Below, piece by piece: positions 1-8,340 of a stretch of DNA of 64,000 nucleotides (position 1 is its first letter; every line of letters begins with the position of its first letter). A program made the translations under genes and the position numbers. Below the pieces are notes generated by a model, which saw nothing but the letters and a program-made list of their open reading frames with translations, was not told where the DNA came from and did not search any database. The DNA lies in NCBI RefSeq assembly GCF_003858455.1, contig NZ_RQZF01000003.1, positions 289,745 to 353,744 on the forward strand, given 5' to 3'. Origin of the DNA: Schaalia canis. Lineage in GTDB: Bacteria; Actinomycetota; Actinomycetes; Actinomycetales; Actinomycetaceae.

Positions 1-206
1 TGGTAGGCGTTCATTGAACGCAGGGCCAGCGTCGCTGAGTTCCAATAGGAATAGAAGGTCGTCCCCAGACCAATCAGGGCGAACCCAAAAAGAAAAATCG
101 GACGCCCCGTGGATTGGGCGATAATCCCACCAATTGCCAAGAGAATCAGCCACAGGCCGCCGAAAAGCATCGCGGTCTTTAGGCCGTTGTGATGACCGTG
201 TCCCAT
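1..206 (-). CDS. htpX: Zinc metalloprotease HtpX, 5' end only
   Basis: The minus strand encodes an N-terminus beginning MGHGHHNGLKTAMLFGGLWL, followed by a second hydrophobic stretch. This matches the start of actinobacterial HtpX (M48 family), a membrane protease for quality control of inner-membrane proteins. Two hydrophobic helices are visible. The HEXXH zinc site lies beyond the left edge, so the catalytic domain cannot be checked. Three ATGs occur in tandem (212, 209, 206). A GAAAGG Shine-Dalgarno abuts the first and sits 6 nt from the third, so 206 is preferred. The call rests on N-terminal similarity alone. Confidence 0.75.
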   Translation of the reverse strand, partial: MGHGHHNGLKTAMLFGGLWLILLAIGGIIAQSTGRPIFLFGFALIGLGTTFYSYWNSATLALRSMNAY

Positions 207-528
207 CATCATCCTTTCAAGTATTGCTTCAACCGTAGCCGCGTTTTCCTCACCCAGCATGTTGAAAACGCACATTCGGATGCTCTACAGCGCACGGCTG
301 CACTTATTCCCCGCCTCGCTCATGGCAGGCTTGTTACATCTTCCGGGGGTTAGGCGGCGTACTTTAGGCAACGAGGGGAGCAAAACCCCCAAGGTGGGAA
401 TAAGAAAGGCAGAAACAAAACGATGGGTGCGACCACTGTCGCACCCACCGCCAGAATCCAGGCAGCCTACTACTGCCACACTCACAGGGCCCAGGCAGCC
501 TACTGCCCGGCAATCACATCAGAAACAC
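207..528. other. Intergenic region upstream of htpX
   Basis: No credible gene is seen. The stretch carries the fprA terminator (424-447) and a 14-bp direct repeat, CCAGGCAGCCTACT, at 458-471 and 491-504. The htpX promoter must also lie here, but no clear -35/-10 pair was found. Confidence 0.5.
424..447 (-). terminator. Rho-independent terminator of fprA
   Basis: A 10-bp perfect stem, TGGGTGCGAC/GTCGCACCCA, with a 4-nt loop. On the minus strand it is followed by TCGTTTTGTTTC, a T-rich tail. It lies about 80 bases past the fprA stop codon. Confidence 0.8.
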
Positions 529-2028
529 TCAGGCGTGACGTGTTGAACCCGGGCCAGTGAAATCATCACCGAAGCGCTCCACAGCTCCCGGAACACCCAT
601 TTCACCGGGCTGGCCAATCAGGTCTGCAGTGACTTCTTCACCACGAGAAATCGCAGTCATCGCCTCACGGGAGACAACCTTAATGCGCTCACGCGTGCCG
701 CGATCCCCCGGCAACTCACCATATTCCGCACCCAGAGCCTGCTCGTAAGCATCAAGCAGCTCCCAGCCCTGCCAGGTCGTGTAGGCCACGCCACGCTCTT
801 CCAGCAGCGCCACCATCGCCTCGTGGCCAACCTCGCTGGTAGTCGCAGCAAGGCGGCCGGCCTGAGCGTCCTCCACCAGGTGAGCGATAGTCTGCTGAGC
901 ATCAGACTTCGTCGAGCCAATCAGACCGACCGGGCCACGCTTGACCCAGCCGGTGGCGTACACGCCATTAAGGGTCTGCTCAGATCCCACCTCAGCGACC
1001 ACGCGGCCCTCGATATTAGGAATCACACCGCGGACGGTGTCGAAAGGAATCCCGTCAATCGGTGAGGAGTAGTAGCCAACCGCCCGATACACGGCCTGGA
1101 CAGGCCAAGTGGTGATCACACCGGTGCCGCGCACATTACCGTCACCCGTCAGCTCGGTGCGTTCCGTGCGCAGAGCCTTCACATGGCCGTTCTCATCGGG
1201 CACGATCTCAACCGGGGATTCAAAAAGATGAATGTGAATGCGGCGAGAGGCAGTGCGTTCCTCGGGGTCAATCGAGGCGTAATTCGTCAGGGTTTTGACG
1301 ACCTGGCGCTGCTGGTTGGAGCTACGCAGAGCCTCCTGCGAGCCCTCGTCAAAGTCGAAATCTTCCTCGCTGACAATGATGTCAACGTCGGGGACGTGGC
1401 CCAGTTCGCGCAGTTCCAGGGGAGTGAACTTCACCTGAGCGGGACCGCGACGGCCAAAGACGTGCACATCGGTCACAGGGTTTTCTGCCAGGCCTGCCGC
1501 CACATTTTCAGGGATTTCGGTGGTCATCATGTCAGGCAGGTGCTTGGCGAGGACACGCGCAACGTCCAAGGCCACGTTGCCCACGCCGATGACGGCAATT
1601 TCCTTGGCATTGAGCGGCCATTCACGAGGGTAGTCAGGGTTCCCGTCGTACCAGGAAACAAAGTCAGCGGCGCCGTAGGATTCAGGCAGGTCAATGCCAG
1701 GAATCGGGAGCGGAGCATCACGGTCAGCTCCGGTTGCAAAGATCACGGCGTCGTAGTGCGCCTGCAGGTCTTCAACGGTGACGTCTCGGCCGACCTCAAC
1801 ATTGCCCAGTAGGCGGATGTCGCCGCGCTGGAGGATCTTGTAGAGGGCGACGATGATCTGCTTAATGCGGGGATGATCTGGAGCGACGCCGTAGCGGACG
1901 AGGCCGTAAGGGGCGGGGAGGCGTTCGAAGAGATCAATGTTTACTTCGAGGCCTGACTTGGAGAGGATGTCCGATGCATAGATGCCTGCCGGACCTGCAC
2001 CAATGACGGCCACGTTCAGAGTGCTCAC
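529..2028 (-). CDS. fprA: Ferredoxin/adrenodoxin-type NADP+ reductase (FprA-like)
   Basis: A 499-residue flavoprotein that moves electrons between NADPH and ferredoxin in the cytoplasm. It opens with an FAD Rossmann motif, AVIGAGPAGIYASDIL, and has a second NADP-binding motif, VIGVGNVALDVARVL, near residue 150. The stretch GVYATGWVKRGPVGLIGSTK is the characteristic C-terminal flavin-contact region of the adrenodoxin-reductase family. Reading frames extend further upstream, but the GTG at 2028 sits about 7 nt after AAAGGGGAG, a strong ribosome site, and gives the expected N-terminus. It is monocistronic: a terminator follows and no close neighbour shares its strand. The physiological partner (ferredoxin or flavodoxin) cannot be told from sequence. 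Confidence 0.88.
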   Translation of the reverse strand: MSTLNVAVIGAGPAGIYASDILSKSGLEVNIDLFERLPAPYGLVRYGVAPDHPRIKQIIVALYKILQRGDIRLLGNVEVGRDVTVEDLQAHYDAVIFATGADRDAPLPIPGIDLPESYGAADFVSWYDGNPDYPREWPLNAKEIAVIGVGNVALDVARVLAKHLPDMMTTEIPENVAAGLAENPVTDVHVFGRRGPAQVKFTPLELRELGHVPDVDIIVSEEDFDFDEGSQEALRSSNQQRQVVKTLTNYASIDPEERTASRRIHIHLFESPVEIVPDENGHVKALRTERTELTGDGNVRGTGVITTWPVQAVYRAVGYYSSPIDGIPFDTVRGVIPNIEGRVVAEVGSEQTLNGVYATGWVKRGPVGLIGSTKSDAQQTIAHLVEDAQAGRLAATTSEVGHEAMVALLEERGVAYTTWQGWELLDAYEQALGAEYGELPGDRGTRERIKVVSREAMTAISRGEEVTADLIGQPGEMGVPGAVERFGDDFTGPGSTRHA

Positions 2029-2184
2029 GTCAGCACTCCCCTTTCTTCGCACGAGCGAATAAGTCATTCCGCTAAGCTGCGGGGATTTTTGCATAAGAAT
2101 ACTTCGCTAATTCTAGCGCCGCTATCCCGCGCTGTTACAGTCCCCCGTCATGGTGTGAGCCACCCTCGGCAGACATCACCCAGC

Positions 2185-2219
2185 CGGGGGTGGAGGCTTC
2201 TCTGAAGCCTCCACCCCCG
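2185..2219 (-). terminator. Strong hairpin after the adhesin gene
   Basis: A perfect 16-bp stem (2185-2200 with 2204-2219) and a TCT loop, 35 bases past the adhesin stop codon. There is no T-tract on either side, so it is a U-less terminator or 3'-end stabiliser. Confidence 0.6.
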
Positions 2220-2254
2220 CTCTTCCCTATCAGCGCTTTTCTCTCAGCGCTTTC

Positions 2255-5200
2255 CTATGAGCGGCTGCGTCTTCTCAGGGCGATCAATCCCCCGCCCACC
2301 GCAGTCAGAGCAACCGCGAGCAGCGCACCCGCCTGGCCGCCGCTCATACCTGTGCGGGCAATCGGCGGAGTCGGAGAGGGCTTGTCTGGGGTGTACGTGT
2401 TGACGAACTCGATCTGCGCGTTCGCACTCACCTCACCGATCGTGACCGTCACCGGCTGAGGTTCACGCAACGTGTATCCACGCAGGACGGCGCTATCAGC
2501 TCGTTCCGTGAGGACACAGCGTGTGCCGATAGGGAGGTTCGTCAACGTCGCTGCTTCGCCATTGCCTTTCAGCGCGATACTGCCTTTCACAGGGGCTTCT
2601 ACTCCGCTGCAGGTGTAGTCGATGACGAAGGAGTGGCGTGCAAAGGCGTTCTCGGCTGCTCCCTTGACGACCTTACGAACCGATAGATCACCGCGCCTGA
2701 GCACATAGGTGTTGTCGGCGTGAACTTCAACCTTTGCCTTGTCGGCAACGTCGAAGGTAGCGACACCCTCGTTGAAGCTCTGCTGGCCGATACGAAGGCG
2801 ACTGGTCAGTGTCGTTCCATTGACGAGGCTGGGGCGCTCTCGTAGTTCACAACGACCGGCAGGAACGTTCGTCACTGTTTCCTGGCGTCCTGGGGACACC
2901 GTAACTTCGCCCTTGAGAAGTTGTCCGGTCAGAGCGGTACACGAATAGTCGAAGGTGAAGGATGAGGGTGCAATGCGGGCGCCGTCACCGGTTACGACTT
3001 TTTCGACGCTGAAGCCACCTGTGAGTGCGCGGTAGTGGTTGGTGACTTCTACCGTGTTTGTGCGGCCCTTCTCGATCCGCAGCGCCGTCAGGGGCACGAA
3101 TTGTGTCTGAACCTCGTAGCCTGCGCGGTTCTTAGTGGCGGCACTTTCTGACACCACACATTCCGTGCCGACTGGCAGGCTGTCATGGACAGTGACGGGC
3201 GTGCCATTGCCGGGAACGTTCACGGTGCCGTTAATGGCGTCGGCTCCAGGAACACGACACTCATAAGCGATCTCAAATGTGTCAGCGCTGAATGGGCCGT
3301 CTCCTGTCACATGCTTGAGGATGCTAAAAGGTGCTCGTTCGCGAGTGAAGGTGTTGGTAGCGCTGATCGCAATGTCTGTCCCCTTCGTGCTGAGGTCGAA
3401 GCTGAGAGGGGCATTGTTTGTGCCAGCAGCTTGCCCATCAATCATCCAGCTGAGGACGTGCCCCACGTGGTCGACTGTCACAGCATTCTCCGTCACTGTG
3501 CAACGCCCAAGAGGAAGGTCCTTCACACGAATCGGGGTGCCAGGGGTGACGTTGAGGGTGCCGGTGACGCTATCGAGGCCCTCTGCGAGCGGGTCGCAGG
3601 TGTAGGTGAAGGAGTAGCTTTGAGGTGCGAGCACTGCACCATCACCGCTCGTGATCTTACTGAGGGTGAAGTGGGCACGCTCTAGCTCGTAGGCGTTAGT
3701 GAAGGTCAGTTCCAGGGGAGCTGTCCCTGCTGCGATGGTGACCTTCTGCGCCAGGGGCTCCACTAAGGCGTATCCGGCAATGCGTGGAACTGCTGCAGTG
3801 TTTTCCTTCACCGTACATTCTGATCCGACGGGTAGTTCCGGACTGATCCATACCTCCCCGATCTTCACTGCAGCGTTCATATCATTTCCACCGCAGTTGT
3901 AGATGAAGGGGAAGGGTTGGTCCGCCAGCCGCGTGCGCACTTCTGCGGGTGTGGTGGGGTCGAGTTTTTTGATGATGCTGAAGCGCCCCATCATCCGTTG
4001 GTAGACATTCGTGAAGGAGGCGAGGTTTTCCTTGCCGGCTTCGAGAGTGAGGGTCTGTTTTTCAGGGACGGTAAAGGTGTAGTCCTTGAGGTGGTTGGGG
4101 GCAGGGGCAACTTCTGTGATGACGCATTGGGTGCCGGGGGCGAACTTCTTTCCGACAGGGATGCTCTCATTAGTGGGGGGCACATCAATGGTGCCGCTTT
4201 CGCCACCGCATTCGTAGCGGAATGTGTATTTTTGGCTGCCGATCAAGGCGGGGTCAATCCCTTGAATGCCCTTGCGGATAGCGAAGGTCGCTTTCTGTTC
4301 GACAGGGTTGGTGACGGCTACTGTTGTGACGGTTTGGTTACGAATAGTAAAGGTGGGGCTGTTTCCTTGAGCTGTTTCTGTTCCCACCACGTAGGAAGGC
4401 TGGCCCCATTCAAGGAGGGTCGCACCAACAGAGTGTGGTAGCGCCTGCGTATCTTCCGTGACGGTGATGCGTGTTCCGATGGGGAAGTTCAGCGGATAAG
4501 GAACTGCTTTGCCAGTTTCTTCAATGATGAACTCGGCTGGGTTGGAAGTGGGAGGCGCCCAGTTGGGATAGTCCTGGGCGGTTTTACCGTCGGGCAGGGT
4601 CCAGTTGATGAGGAAGCGGTATCGCTGCTGCGCTGGAAGAACGCCCGCACCTGACCCGGAGAGGGTTTTCTGGAGGGAGAATCCGCCGAATCCCTGCTCC
4701 ATCTGCGCGCTCACATCAAGGGTTTCTCGAACGCTTCCTTCCCTGCTACTTTCGGCAGGGTAGTCCGCCAGCGTGACCTTATTGGTGTAGGTCTGCCCCA
4801 TATGTGTCTGGCCGTTGGGGCTGGCTGGCCGAGTTTGGTAGAAGATGCGGTAGTTTGCTTCACCATTGAGGTGTGTCCCAAAAGGCCCCGCAAGGTGAAC
4901 GGTGAATTGTTTGGGGTTGTGCGGGTCGGGCGTGACCGAGAGGGAGAAGCCGTCTGTGCTTTTACCTGAGCTGTCGGCAAGGGTGACTTCCGGTTGTGAG
5001 GGATCCAGTTTATGCCGATAGAGGTTGAGTTTGACGACGCATTTATCAAGGCATAGGTCGTGCCCTTCGCCAACAATATCGGTAAAGGTCATCGAGGTAA
5101 TGGGCGTCTGGCCTGTCCATTTTCTCAGGAGGACAGAGGGGTTAAACCAGATCGACCAGTAGATCGTGGATTGCCCAGGATTAATTGTGGATTCGTATTT

Positions 5201-5785
5201 TGCGAAGCCAGCTTCCCAGTATTTTGGAGCTGGCGGCTCGGTAATAGCCTCTCCTCCTGGGAGGGGGACGCTTTGCACCTCCCCGTTGACGGTAATAGTG
5301 GTTTGTGTTTCGGTCGTTGTCTCGGTCGCGATCAGTTCAGCGCGGCCCTTACCGTGGATATTGACGTATCCGCGGATATTGTCACTGAAGGTGCACAGGA
5401 TGCGTCGAGGTTCGAGGACGCACTCTCCTGCCTGGATACCATTGGCGCCGAGGAGTATGCGAGTTCCTGTTGTCATCCGATTGCGTAGCCCCTTGGGAAG
5501 TTCGATGACGAATGATTCTCCGGGCTGAGGGTCTGCTTGCGTGGCATCCCAGGTGAAGTTCATGCCTAAAACATCCCAGCGGTGCACCTGCCCGGGAACG
5601 GACTGTTGTTGCCCATCGGTCTTACTGAGCTGGGTGATTCTGACGACGATCTTTGAGTTGATTCGCGGTCCTGGGGAGTCGGCCTGAGCGGTGGAGACAT
5701 AGGCAAGCACCAGAAGCACACTGGCCAGAGCGAAGGCCAGGAGTGATCGGACTCGTTGCCATATCGGCAGTGGACTGACATTCAT
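2255..5785 (-). CDS. Wall-anchored adhesin with seven DUF5979-type repeats
   Basis: A secreted surface protein of about 1176 residues. The N-terminus is a signal peptide (basic start, hydrophobic LLAFALASVLLVLAYVS, cleavage near AQA-DS). Residues ~35-350 form two all-beta domains like the ligand-binding head of MSCRAMM/collagen-binding adhesins. Seven tandem Ig-like repeats follow, each of the form F-S-I-x-K-x-V-x-G-x-G, F-x-Y-x-C, LP-x-G-x-C-x-V-x-E, with a paired cysteine pattern in most. The C-terminus is IARTG, a hydrophobic helix and RRRSRS, which is a sortase signal closer to LAXTG than LPXTG. The preferred start is the ATG at 5785, 6 nt after GAGG; an ATG at 5797 has no ribosome site. 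It stands alone between two hairpins. Adhesion is an inference; the ligand is unknown. Confidence 0.8.
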   Translation of the reverse strand: MNVSPLPIWQRVRSLLAFALASVLLVLAYVSTAQADSPGPRINSKIVVRITQLSKTDGQQQSVPGQVHRWDVLGMNFTWDATQADPQPGESFVIELPKGLRNRMTTGTRILLGANGIQAGECVLEPRRILCTFSDNIRGYVNIHGKGRAELIATETTTETQTTITVNGEVQSVPLPGGEAITEPPAPKYWEAGFAKYESTINPGQSTIYWSIWFNPSVLLRKWTGQTPITSMTFTDIVGEGHDLCLDKCVVKLNLYRHKLDPSQPEVTLADSSGKSTDGFSLSVTPDPHNPKQFTVHLAGPFGTHLNGEANYRIFYQTRPASPNGQTHMGQTYTNKVTLADYPAESSREGSVRETLDVSAQMEQGFGGFSLQKTLSGSGAGVLPAQQRYRFLINWTLPDGKTAQDYPNWAPPTSNPAEFIIEETGKAVPYPLNFPIGTRITVTEDTQALPHSVGATLLEWGQPSYVVGTETAQGNSPTFTIRNQTVTTVAVTNPVEQKATFAIRKGIQGIDPALIGSQKYTFRYECGGESGTIDVPPTNESIPVGKKFAPGTQCVITEVAPAPNHLKDYTFTVPEKQTLTLEAGKENLASFTNVYQRMMGRFSIIKKLDPTTPAEVRTRLADQPFPFIYNCGGNDMNAAVKIGEVWISPELPVGSECTVKENTAAVPRIAGYALVEPLAQKVTIAAGTAPLELTFTNAYELERAHFTLSKITSGDGAVLAPQSYSFTYTCDPLAEGLDSVTGTLNVTPGTPIRVKDLPLGRCTVTENAVTVDHVGHVLSWMIDGQAAGTNNAPLSFDLSTKGTDIAISATNTFTRERAPFSILKHVTGDGPFSADTFEIAYECRVPGADAINGTVNVPGNGTPVTVHDSLPVGTECVVSESAATKNRAGYEVQTQFVPLTALRIEKGRTNTVEVTNHYRALTGGFSVEKVVTGDGARIAPSSFTFDYSCTALTGQLLKGEVTVSPGRQETVTNVPAGRCELRERPSLVNGTTLTSRLRIGQQSFNEGVATFDVADKAKVEVHADNTYVLRRGDLSVRKVVKGAAENAFARHSFVIDYTCSGVEAPVKGSIALKGNGEAATLTNLPIGTRCVLTERADSAVLRGYTLREPQPVTVTIGEVSANAQIEFVNTYTPDKPSPTPPIARTGMSGGQAGALLAVALTAVGGGLIALRRRSRS

Positions 5786-6277
5786 GACAAACCTCATCGT
5801 CTATTCGAGTAAAACATCCCATTTGTATGACATTGAAACAATGGGGAATCTTGACCAGAATGTCACAGCTTAAACAAGCAATCAAGGCGCATTTCTAATT
5901 GAATTAACAGGAAGTATTCAGCCTTCATAAAGGTGAAGGGAAAATTGACCAAACAGTAAGTCACAAAAACCGTCATATAATTCACACCCCCTAAAGGCCA
6001 TTAAGAAATAAATATTCAGGATGGGGGAATACATCTTCTGAAGTGCAGAAATCTTAATTTTCGATAAAGATCAGCTCATAAGACATCTCACAAGAATCGC
6101 CTTTGACTCCTGGGCGCCGAGATAAAATCTTTCCAATCGGTCATTATTGCTCGGGCGACTATGCCCATATTTTGAGATAGCTTGTCTCAAAATATGGGCA
6201 TAGTCGTCAAGCTCATCCACAGCGGGAGGTAGCACAAAACCTAAGTATCACAACGAAAAACGATGCCCTGTGGAGTT
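5786..6277. other. AT-rich intergenic region
   Basis: Distinctly more AT-rich than its neighbours, with no supported gene. It must contain the adhesin promoter. It also holds the long inverted repeat at 6156-6206 downstream of metF. Confidence 0.5.
6156..6206. repeat. Perfect 22-bp inverted repeat
   Basis: Left arm 6156-6177 and right arm 6185-6206 are perfect reverse complements around a 7-nt loop, TAGCTTG. It lies 72 bases past the metF stop codon and some 370 bases upstream of the adhesin. It may terminate the metE-metF operon, but has no T-tract outside the stem. The arms contain the motif ATTTTGAGA/TCTCAAAAT. Confidence 0.75.
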
Positions 6278-7180
6278 TCAGATGAAAGCGATAGGTGTTA
6301 GCAGGTCTAATTCCCGCAAAACCTCCAGCACATACTCATGCCGATTAAAGGTATAGAGATGTACTGACGGAGCCCCACCCTGCAAAATCTCCTGCGCAAC
6401 AGCCACCGTATACGCCACCCCCAGCTCAGGGGCGTACCCGCCAGCCTTCTCCATCGCCGCAAGCAAATCAGCAGGCGCAGGCCGCCCCGCCAAAGAAGCA
6501 ACCTTCCGCAACTGCCCCAAAGTCGACACCGGCATCAAACCCGGCAGAATCGGAAGAGTAACACCCGCCTGCTGAGCTTCAGCAACAAAGCCTAAATACT
6601 CATCAGCGTGGAAAAACAACTGAGTAATCGCCAGCTGCGCACCCGCCTCCTGCTTAGCAATCAACCAATCAATATCCTCACGGCGAGATCGCGACAGTGG
6701 ATGCCCATTGGGATAAGCAGCAACAGCAATACGCCCCACACTCGTCAGCGCCGGACGCTCACCGCGAACCTCGTTAATCAACTCAATAAGTTCCACAGAC
6801 GATAAGGACCCCGCAACAGAGGCGTCTGACTCATCCATCCCACGCGGCGGATCACCTCGTAAAGCCAAAAAATCATGAACACCCGCGTCCATCATCGAAT
6901 GAATGACCGCTTTAATGGCAGCCCGGTCCTCACGTACCGTCGTCAAATGTGCCATCGGAAGAGCGTCCGTGTAATTGCGCAAATAGCGCAGCAGATCCAC
7001 CGACCCATCACGATGAGCCCCATTGGCTCCATAGGTCACGGAAATGAAATCAGGACCAGCAGCGGACAGGTGCTGTACGCAATGCCCTAGGGCAAGAGCC
7101 GCAGCCCCCGTGCGCGCCGGAAAAACCTCGAAAGAAAAGCGAGGCTTCGTGGGCGCCGAACCCGTCAGCAACAGCGTCAT
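6278..7180 (-). CDS. metF: 5,10-methylenetetrahydrofolate reductase
   Basis: Reduces methylene-THF to 5-methyl-THF, the methyl donor for methionine synthase. At 300 residues it has the normal length of bacterial MetF. FSFEVFPART near residue 15 carries the conserved glutamate of the FEFFPP motif, ISVTYGANGA and LALRGDPPRG are the folate/FAD-binding signatures, and ITQLFF follows at mid-protein. The start overlaps the stop of the upstream core-MetE gene by 4 bases, so the two are translationally coupled. It is the last gene of the metE operon. The role is well supported by family and by context. Confidence 0.93.
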   Translation of the reverse strand: MTLLLTGSAPTKPRFSFEVFPARTGAAALALGHCVQHLSAAGPDFISVTYGANGAHRDGSVDLLRYLRNYTDALPMAHLTTVREDRAAIKAVIHSMMDAGVHDFLALRGDPPRGMDESDASVAGSLSSVELIELINEVRGERPALTSVGRIAVAAYPNGHPLSRSRREDIDWLIAKQEAGAQLAITQLFFHADEYLGFVAEAQQAGVTLPILPGLMPVSTLGQLRKVASLAGRPAPADLLAAMEKAGGYAPELGVAYTVAVAQEILQGGAPSVHLYTFNRHEYVLEVLRELDLLTPIAFI

Positions 7181-8340
7181 ACCCCACCCCCACTGAGAAC
7201 CTCGGCCGCCATCGCTGTACCTCGCACACGCGCCGCGATCTTCGCAAACGCTACCTCGCGGGCAAAATCCGGCGAACCATGCCGCGGCTTTTGATCAACC
7301 AAATACGGCGAGAAGCCGCAATCATCCGTTGACCCCAGAAGCGTCGGCGGGATAAAGCGAGCAGCCCGCACAAGCTGATCGCAGATGTCCTCTGCGGTTT
7401 CTAACTTCGGCGTAACCGTGCGCGTCACCCCAAGAAGAATCTGCGGCTGACGAGGCCGACTCACATGGTCCCATTTCGCCAACTGCTCCCCCACAAGCCT
7501 GGCCACCCTGTCTGGCTCAGCATCACTTGCCGCCTCCATAAGGAAGTAGCCTGCCTCAATGGCAAAAAGCTCTGGGATAAGGTCGGCGTAGTCGACATCA
7601 TGTGAATGGTGACTGTCGTGGTCATTACCCGAGCAGGTATGAACCCCCACATTGGCGCGTAGATGCTCGGGAATGCGATCAAGGACTCGGTTGAGCAGCT
7701 CAATAAAGCCCTGTAACGACTCCGGCCCCGCCCAGGACAATACTGGCGTTGCATGCCCCGGCTTGGCGACGTTCTTCTTTAAGGCCAGACGCCCCTCCGT
7801 GAAATCGATACTCACTCGAGAGGCCCCGGCCGCAAAGCAGCGGGTAATATCTTCTGCGCATCCTTGCACCACGTCATCAAGAAAATCCTGACGGGAATAG
7901 TCCCCGATCCCCTCTGGGCCCACCATGAGCGAAAGCATCGATGGAGAGACGACCGCCTGCTTCAGCGGGTGATCGGTGAGTGTGCGGGTGCGTTCCACGT
8001 CCTCAGCAGCCCACGAGTGGAAACGGAAGGGTGCTGTGCTCAGGGCAGGAATCACACGATGGTGCCCGTCGGCGTAGACAGCAAAAAGTGGGCCCTCAGT
8101 AATGCCCTCGGCACTGAGCGGATAGCTGGAAAAACTCAGGCGATACTGCTCGCCATCATTGACATAAGGAGAGCCCGTAGCCTCAAGTTTGTGGACGGTA
8201 TCGAGCACAGCGCGAGATTGCTCCCGCTCAACATCCGCGGCGCTTGCCGCGCCAATCTCAGCATCCAGCACCACCTGCTGAAGGCGAGAAGGGCGCGGCA
8301 AGGAACCCACGTGTTCGGTCGGAAGAGAAGGCGTGCTCAT
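7177..8340 (-). CDS. Core-MetE-like methionine synthase (C-terminal domain only)
   Basis: At 387 residues it corresponds only to the zinc/homocysteine-binding barrel of MetE and lacks the N-terminal folate half. It starts STPSLPTEHVGSLPRP, the classic TTxxGSxPRP start of this family. Candidate zinc ligands are in VHTCSGND (His, Cys), a glutamate in YFLMEAASD and the cysteine in DDCGFSP. It lies between metE and metF, overlapping each by 4 bases. Stand-alone core-MetE proteins are known in several methyl-transfer roles, including the MesA-MesD folate-independent synthases. No MesX-like (DUF1852) partner is seen here. Its methyl donor is unknown: it may accept methyl groups from S-methylmethionine or a corrinoid protein, or be a helper of MetE. 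Confidence 0.8.
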   Translation of the reverse strand: MSTPSLPTEHVGSLPRPSRLQQVVLDAEIGAASAADVEREQSRAVLDTVHKLEATGSPYVNDGEQYRLSFSSYPLSAEGITEGPLFAVYADGHHRVIPALSTAPFRFHSWAAEDVERTRTLTDHPLKQAVVSPSMLSLMVGPEGIGDYSRQDFLDDVVQGCAEDITRCFAAGASRVSIDFTEGRLALKKNVAKPGHATPVLSWAGPESLQGFIELLNRVLDRIPEHLRANVGVHTCSGNDHDSHHSHDVDYADLIPELFAIEAGYFLMEAASDAEPDRVARLVGEQLAKWDHVSRPRQPQILLGVTRTVTPKLETAEDICDQLVRAARFIPPTLLGSTDDCGFSPYLVDQKPRHGSPDFAREVAFAKIAARVRGTAMAAEVLSGGGV

